A program made the translations under genes and the position numbers. DNA of 47,811 nt, from assembly GCA_015057515.1 (NCBI GenBank), contig SVED01000008.1, forward strand, positions 1 through 47,811. The letters run 5' to 3'. Positions 44,493 through 47,811 of this stretch are shown here, one piece after another; position 1 is the stretch's first letter, and every line of letters starts with the position of its first letter. This stretch comes from Lachnospiraceae bacterium (GTDB lineage: Bacteria > Bacillota > Clostridia > Lachnospirales > Lachnospiraceae). The notes under the pieces are model-generated. The model had not been told where the DNA came from. It did no database searches and saw only the letters and a list, made by a program, of their open reading frames with translations.

Positions 44493-45023
44493 ATGAGTAA
44501 TAATTTAGAACATGCTCTGGGCTTTGTGCTTGGCGTTACTATTGTTTCTGTAGCCTTGGTTCTGGTGATGATGTTTGTTACCAGCAGAGACAAGAAACTT
44601 AAGAGAAAATATGATGAGCGCCAGGAACTTATTCGTGGAAAAGGGTTTAAGTATGCATGTTACACAATGCTTATCGGGAATATGTTGTATGGAGCTTTTG
44701 ATATTGCCTATGATAGGATACCCATAGAGGCTGGTGTAATGTGCTTTTTTGTGGCACTATGTGGTGCATGTGTTTATGCATGGTATTGCATTTTAAATGG
44801 CGCCTATTTTGCTCTCAATGAGAGGAGGAAACAAATTATTATATGTTTTTTTCTAATCAGTGCTTTTAATCTGGCAATTGGTATAAGCAGTATAATTAGT
44901 GGAACTATTGTTAAGAATGGCATGCTTACCTACAGCTGTCTAAATTTAGTAACTGGCGTAGCTATGTTACTTACAGCGGTGGTTGTTTTTATCAAGATGT
45001 TTATTGATAAGAAGGAAGAGTAG
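44493..45023 (+). CDS. Small membrane protein paired with an XRE regulator
   Basis: A 176-residue protein with about five hydrophobic segments (near 10-32, 53-70, 78-102, 113-132, 145-168) and a charged motif KRKYDERQELIRGKGFKYA after the first. This motif and the pairing with a 64-residue XRE regulator are recurrent in Firmicutes; the function is unknown. The start at 44493 is chosen (GGAGGG seven bases ahead) over ATGs at 44475 and 44478. The XRE gene starts eight bases after its stop. Confidence 0.8.
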   Translation: MSNNLEHALGFVLGVTIVSVALVLVMMFVTSRDKKLKRKYDERQELIRGKGFKYACYTMLIGNMLYGAFDIAYDRIPIEAGVMCFFVALCGACVYAWYCILNGAYFALNERRKQIIICFFLISAFNLAIGISSIISGTIVKNGMLTYSCLNLVTGVAMLLTAVVVFIKMFIDKKEE

Positions 45024-45031
45024 GTGATTTT

Positions 45032-45226
45032 ATGAAGAACCTGAGAATTAAGGCAGCCAGGGCCGGACTAGATATGTCCCAGCAGGATTTGGCCGAAAAA
45101 TGTAATGTATCAAGGCAGACTATAAGTGCCATAGAAAAAGGCGACTATAACCCTACAATCAATCTTTGCATAGCTATATGTAAAGCTTTAGATAAAACCC
45201 TAGACGAATTGTTCTGGGAACAATAA
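45032..45226 (+). CDS. Small XRE-family helix-turn-helix regulator
   Basis: A 64-residue protein consisting almost only of a Cro/CI-type HTH: RIKAARAGLDMSQQDLAEKCNVSRQTISAIEKGDYNPTINLCIAICKALDKTLDELFW. This is the typical short regulator found with small membrane proteins and ABC exporters. It probably acts on the consensus promoter at 44395. The ATPase gene starts 34 bases downstream. Confidence 0.95.
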   Translation: MKNLRIKAARAGLDMSQQDLAEKCNVSRQTISAIEKGDYNPTINLCIAICKALDKTLDELFWEQ

Positions 45227-45260
45227 GTAATAACCTAATGTGTATAGAGGAGGAGAAGGT

Positions 45261-46250
45261 ATGAGGTTAGAATTAAAAGACATCAGAAAAAGTTTTGAAG
45301 AAAAAGAAATACTTCACGGCATAAATTTTTCTGTAGAGAGTGGTAAGGCCCTTGGTCTTCTTGGACGTAATGGTGCAGGTAAGACTACAACAATTAGAAT
45401 TATTATGGATGTATTTAGGGCAAATTCCGGTGAGGTACTCCTTGATGGAAAGAAATTTAAACCGGATGGAAGTCAGGTGGGATATCTTCCGGAGGAGAGA
45501 GGACTTTATCCTAAGAAAACAGTAAAGGAGCAGATGATGTACCTTGCCATGCTCAGAGGCATGAACAAGAAGCAGGCTCTTAAGAGTACTGAAAAGTGGC
45601 TTGAGAAGCTTCAGGTGTCTGAGTACACAGACAGAAAACTTGAGACTTTGTCAAAGGGTAATCAGCAGAAGGTACAGCTGGCAGCTACTTTAGTTGGGGA
45701 GCCGGAGATTGTTATTTTAGATGAACCATTTAGTGGACTTGACCCTGTTAATTCCCAGATACTTAAGGATGTTATACAGGAACTTATTTCTGAGGGAAGA
45801 ATAGTTATTTTCTCCAGTCACCAGATGAGCTACGTAGAAGAATTCTGTGAGGATATTGCTATCATCAATCACGGTGAAGTAGTTCTTTCGGGACATCTTG
45901 ATGACATAAAGGAACAGTATGGAAAGGGCAGAAAGATTATAGCTGCTACAAATTATTCCTTAGAAGAAGTTAAATCAATATGTGAGAATGACCTTTCTGA
46001 TAAGGTGAAGGTGCTTTTTGTAAGTAAGCATTACGTTGTTGTAGATTTGAATGACGGTGTAAGTCAGTGGCAGGTATTAGATGCGTTGAAGGAACTTCAG
46101 ATTGATGTAAAGACTTTCGGTGCTTACGAGCCATCCCTTAACGACATATTTGTATCAAAGGTTGGAGAGGAAGAAGTAGTAGAGGAAACACCGGTAGAAG
46201 AGGATGCAACTCCTAAGAAAAAAGGCTTGTTCGGAAAGGGAGGAAAGTAA
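45261..46250 (+). CDS. ABC transporter ATP-binding protein, NatA-like
   Basis: A 329-residue ATPase. Walker A GLLGRNGAGKTTT (near 34-46), signature LSKGNQQKVQLAATL, Walker B IVILDEPFSGLDPVN and SSHQMSYVEEFCEDI are standard for the NatA/CcmA-like group. The C-terminal domain (from about 225) ends with the acidic and then basic tail EEEVVEETPVEEDATPKKKGLFGKGGK. The frame extends upstream; ATG 45261 is chosen for GGAGGAGAAGG directly ahead. The permease follows one base after the stop. Substrate unknown; NatAB in Bacillus exports sodium, but peptides or drugs are possible. Confidence 0.93.
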   Translation: MRLELKDIRKSFEEKEILHGINFSVESGKALGLLGRNGAGKTTTIRIIMDVFRANSGEVLLDGKKFKPDGSQVGYLPEERGLYPKKTVKEQMMYLAMLRGMNKKQALKSTEKWLEKLQVSEYTDRKLETLSKGNQQKVQLAATLVGEPEIVILDEPFSGLDPVNSQILKDVIQELISEGRIVIFSSHQMSYVEEFCEDIAIINHGEVVLSGHLDDIKEQYGKGRKIIAATNYSLEEVKSICENDLSDKVKVLFVSKHYVVVDLNDGVSQWQVLDALKELQIDVKTFGAYEPSLNDIFVSKVGEEEVVEETPVEEDATPKKKGLFGKGGK

Positions 46251-46251
46251 G

Positions 46252-47487
46252 ATGAAGAATTTTAAGACCATACTTAAATTTGAACTTGATAATTATTTCA
46301 AGAGCAAATCATATATGATATGTACTATTCTCTTGGCTATAGTTGCAGCTTTAGCAATGTTTATACCTGCTAAGATAAATGAAGGCAAGGAAAAGGAAGA
46401 TTCAGGGGAAGAGTCACAGGTAAATGAAGAGGATATGCGAGATATGGCTATTTATGATCCAATGGAACTTGGAAATATGGAGGTTCTCCAGACATATTTT
46501 AGCGATGTTAAGTTTACAACCTGTGAGAGCGCAAAAGAGGTTGAGGACCTTGTAAAGAGCGAGAAGGCTGAGGCAGGTTTTGTAATTAACTCTGTAACAG
46601 AATTTGATTTTTATGTTTTCAATAAGAGTATGTACAACTATGATATGGAGACCTTTAAAGATTACATGAGCATGGTTGTGAAGATGGATTACTGTGAGAA
46701 ACACGGCTTGAATTTGGACGAATATCTTGCAGTTGAATATACAGAGATTACTGCTAATGAAAACATTTTAGGTAAGGACGGAGCTCAGAACTATTGGTAT
46801 TGCTATATGTTGATAATCATTGTGTTCATGGTTATCATCGCATACGGTACAACTATAGCATCAGGTGTTACCAACGAAAAGAGTAACCGTTCTATTGAGA
46901 TACTTGTTACTAGTACATCTTCAACAGCTTTGCTTTTTGGAAAGGTGTTTGCCGGTGTTATAGCAGCTATATTCCAGTTTGGACTTATTGCTACAGCACT
47001 TCTCGGTTCATACAGCTTAAACGAGGAATACTTGCCAAGTGAGATGGGTATGTTCTTAGATATACCATCAGAGGTACTTGTTACATTTGCAATATTCGGA
47101 GTGGGCGGATTCTTATTCTATGCCTTCTTCTATGGAGCTCTTGGAGCCCTTGTATCAAAGATTGAGGATCTTAACAAGACCGCAGGAACAGCTCAGATGT
47201 TTGTTATGATTGTTTACTTTATTACCCTCTTTGGTATTTCAAAGCCAGACGGTTTGCCTATGGTAATTTGTTCATATATACCATTTAGTTCATATAGTGC
47301 AATGTTTGCCCGTGTTGCCATGGGTTCAGTTGCAACTTGGGAGATAGTCCTTTCAGCAGTGATTCTCTATGGTTCAGTAGCACTTATGGGTATTATGGGT
47401 GGTAAGATATTCCGTAATTCAACCCTTAGATACGGCAATCCAATCAAACTTTCAAGTGCTTTAAAGGCAATAAAGAAAGAAAATTAA
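46252..47487 (+). CDS. ABC-2 type permease, NatB-like
   Basis: A 411-residue membrane protein of the ABC-2 family. One N-terminal membrane segment (about 20-38), a large external loop (about 40-170) and about five or six segments in the C-terminal half, with the family motif GVTNEKSNRSIEILVTSTSSTALLFGKVFAG. GGGAGG lies in the end of the ATPase gene. Partner of the preceding ATPase. A strong terminator follows. Confidence 0.92.
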   Translation: MKNFKTILKFELDNYFKSKSYMICTILLAIVAALAMFIPAKINEGKEKEDSGEESQVNEEDMRDMAIYDPMELGNMEVLQTYFSDVKFTTCESAKEVEDLVKSEKAEAGFVINSVTEFDFYVFNKSMYNYDMETFKDYMSMVVKMDYCEKHGLNLDEYLAVEYTEITANENILGKDGAQNYWYCYMLIIIVFMVIIAYGTTIASGVTNEKSNRSIEILVTSTSSTALLFGKVFAGVIAAIFQFGLIATALLGSYSLNEEYLPSEMGMFLDIPSEVLVTFAIFGVGGFLFYAFFYGALGALVSKIEDLNKTAGTAQMFVMIVYFITLFGISKPDGLPMVICSYIPFSSYSAMFARVAMGSVATWEIVLSAVILYGSVALMGIMGGKIFRNSTLRYGNPIKLSSALKAIKKEN

Positions 47488-47496
47488 TTTAAAAAT

Positions 47497-47530
47497 AAAA
47501 GGCTTAAACCTGTAGGGTTTAAGCCTTTTT
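47497..47530 (+). terminator. Terminator after the NatB-like gene
   Basis: AAAAGGCTTAAACC (47497-47510) pairs with GGTTTAAGCCTTTT (47516-47529), loop TGTAG. The symmetric A and T ends allow it to work in both directions, serving also the convergent SDR gene. Confidence 0.93.
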
Positions 47531-47547
47531 CTTATCTGGGTATATGA

Positions 47548-47811
47548 TTATATCCATCCGCCGTCCATTTTGATTACTTCGCCTGTTAGATAGGCGGGCA
47601 TCTCCGCCAGGTTTTGTATGCAGAGAGCAGCTTCATCAACGGTGCCCAGACGATTGGCTGGAATCTCATCTGAGAGAGAATCCAGGTCCTCTGGGGTTAG
47701 GTGGCTGTTCATATCTGTATCTATAGCACCGAAGGCAATAGCATTTACAGCAATATTGCTTGGGGCAAGCTCTTTTGCGAGGGCTTTTGTAAAACTGTTT
47801 ATTGCTCCCTT
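47548..47811 (-). CDS. Short-chain dehydrogenase (FabG-like), C-terminal part only
   Basis: The leftward frame from the window edge reads KGAINSFTKALAKELAPSNIAVNAIAFGAIDTDM, then IPANRLGTVDEAALCIQNLA and YLTGEVIKMDGGWI before the stop. This is the C-terminal third of a 3-oxoacyl-ACP-reductase-type SDR. The first lysine is probably the catalytic one of the YxxxK motif, so the Rossmann part and the catalytic tyrosine lie beyond the edge. Convergent with the NatB-like gene. Whether it serves fatty-acid synthesis or another reduction cannot be told from the fragment. Confidence 0.92.
   Translation of the reverse strand, partial: KGAINSFTKALAKELAPSNIAVNAIAFGAIDTDMNSHLTPEDLDSLSDEIPANRLGTVDEAALCIQNLAEMPAYLTGEVIKMDGGWI

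Overview
The window is a low-GC Firmicute chromosome, most likely a Lachnospiraceae relative of Butyrivibrio, Roseburia or Eubacterium. This rests on the AT-rich third positions, purine-rich ribosome-binding sites, many simple T-tailed terminators, a forespore/mother-cell gene set (spoVT, yabP, yabQ, spoIIE), and the conserved order hup-rqcP-yabP-yabQ-divIC-spoIIE-tilS-hpt-ftsH. Almost every gene is on the + strand; the exceptions are an AraC regulator, a decayed gene inside the deo cluster, and a partial SDR gene at the right edge. No tRNA, rRNA, CRISPR array or intact insertion sequence was seen.

Layout. 1-8.6 kb: core cell-division, sporulation and housekeeping genes. 8.6-14.6 kb: a possible small RNA or leader, a cytoplasmic GH13 amylase-family enzyme, a ketopantoate-reductase-family protein, an AraC regulator and a divergent MATE exporter. 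14.7-17.8 kb: nucleoside salvage (deoD, deoB, deoC), interrupted by a frameshifted gene remnant. 17.9-25.4 kb: an agr-type quorum-sensing locus, which is the most unusual part of the window. 25.6-27.1 kb: an SPFH membrane protein and a ribbon-helix-helix protein, behind a promoter with a perfect palindrome at its start site. 27.2-32.5 kb: uvrB, a small membrane protein and uvrA. 32.6-35.7 kb: a three-gene set (condensation-fold acyltransferase, zinc-ribbon membrane protein, esterase). 35.9-39.0 kb: an OmpR/histidine-kinase pair. 39.2-40.9 kb: a Na/phosphate cotransporter. 41.1-47.5 kb: two regulator-linked ABC export modules, one with a YtrA-type GntR regulator and one with an XRE regulator. 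The right edge holds the end of a FabG-like gene.

The agr locus. A LytTR response regulator and a GHKL kinase (AgrA/AgrC-like) come first. Then follows a 97-bp gap with two identical 14-bp direct repeats placed 20 bp apart, ending five bases upstream of a good sigma-A promoter. That promoter precedes agrB (His72 and Cys79 present), a 48-residue AgrD-like peptide whose ring-forming cysteine is replaced by serine (S-V-W-M-L followed by Y-Q-E-E-E-P), a secreted 156-residue protein of no assigned family, two membrane-anchored proteins that may be paralogues, and an ABC exporter (permease, ATPase, permease) with overlapping genes. A separately expressed lipoprotein lies just beyond. The simplest reading is a cell-density circuit that switches on a secreted effector together with its export or self-protection machinery. 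The circuit is strongly supported by gene content; the effector role is inference.

Other points worth checking: the 5' end of spoVT does not encode the expected DNA-binding N terminus; there are convincing sporulation-type promoters before yabP and spoIIE; and several operators can be read directly (SPFH palindrome, GntR inverted repeat over a -10 box, OmpR-type repeats before the response regulator).
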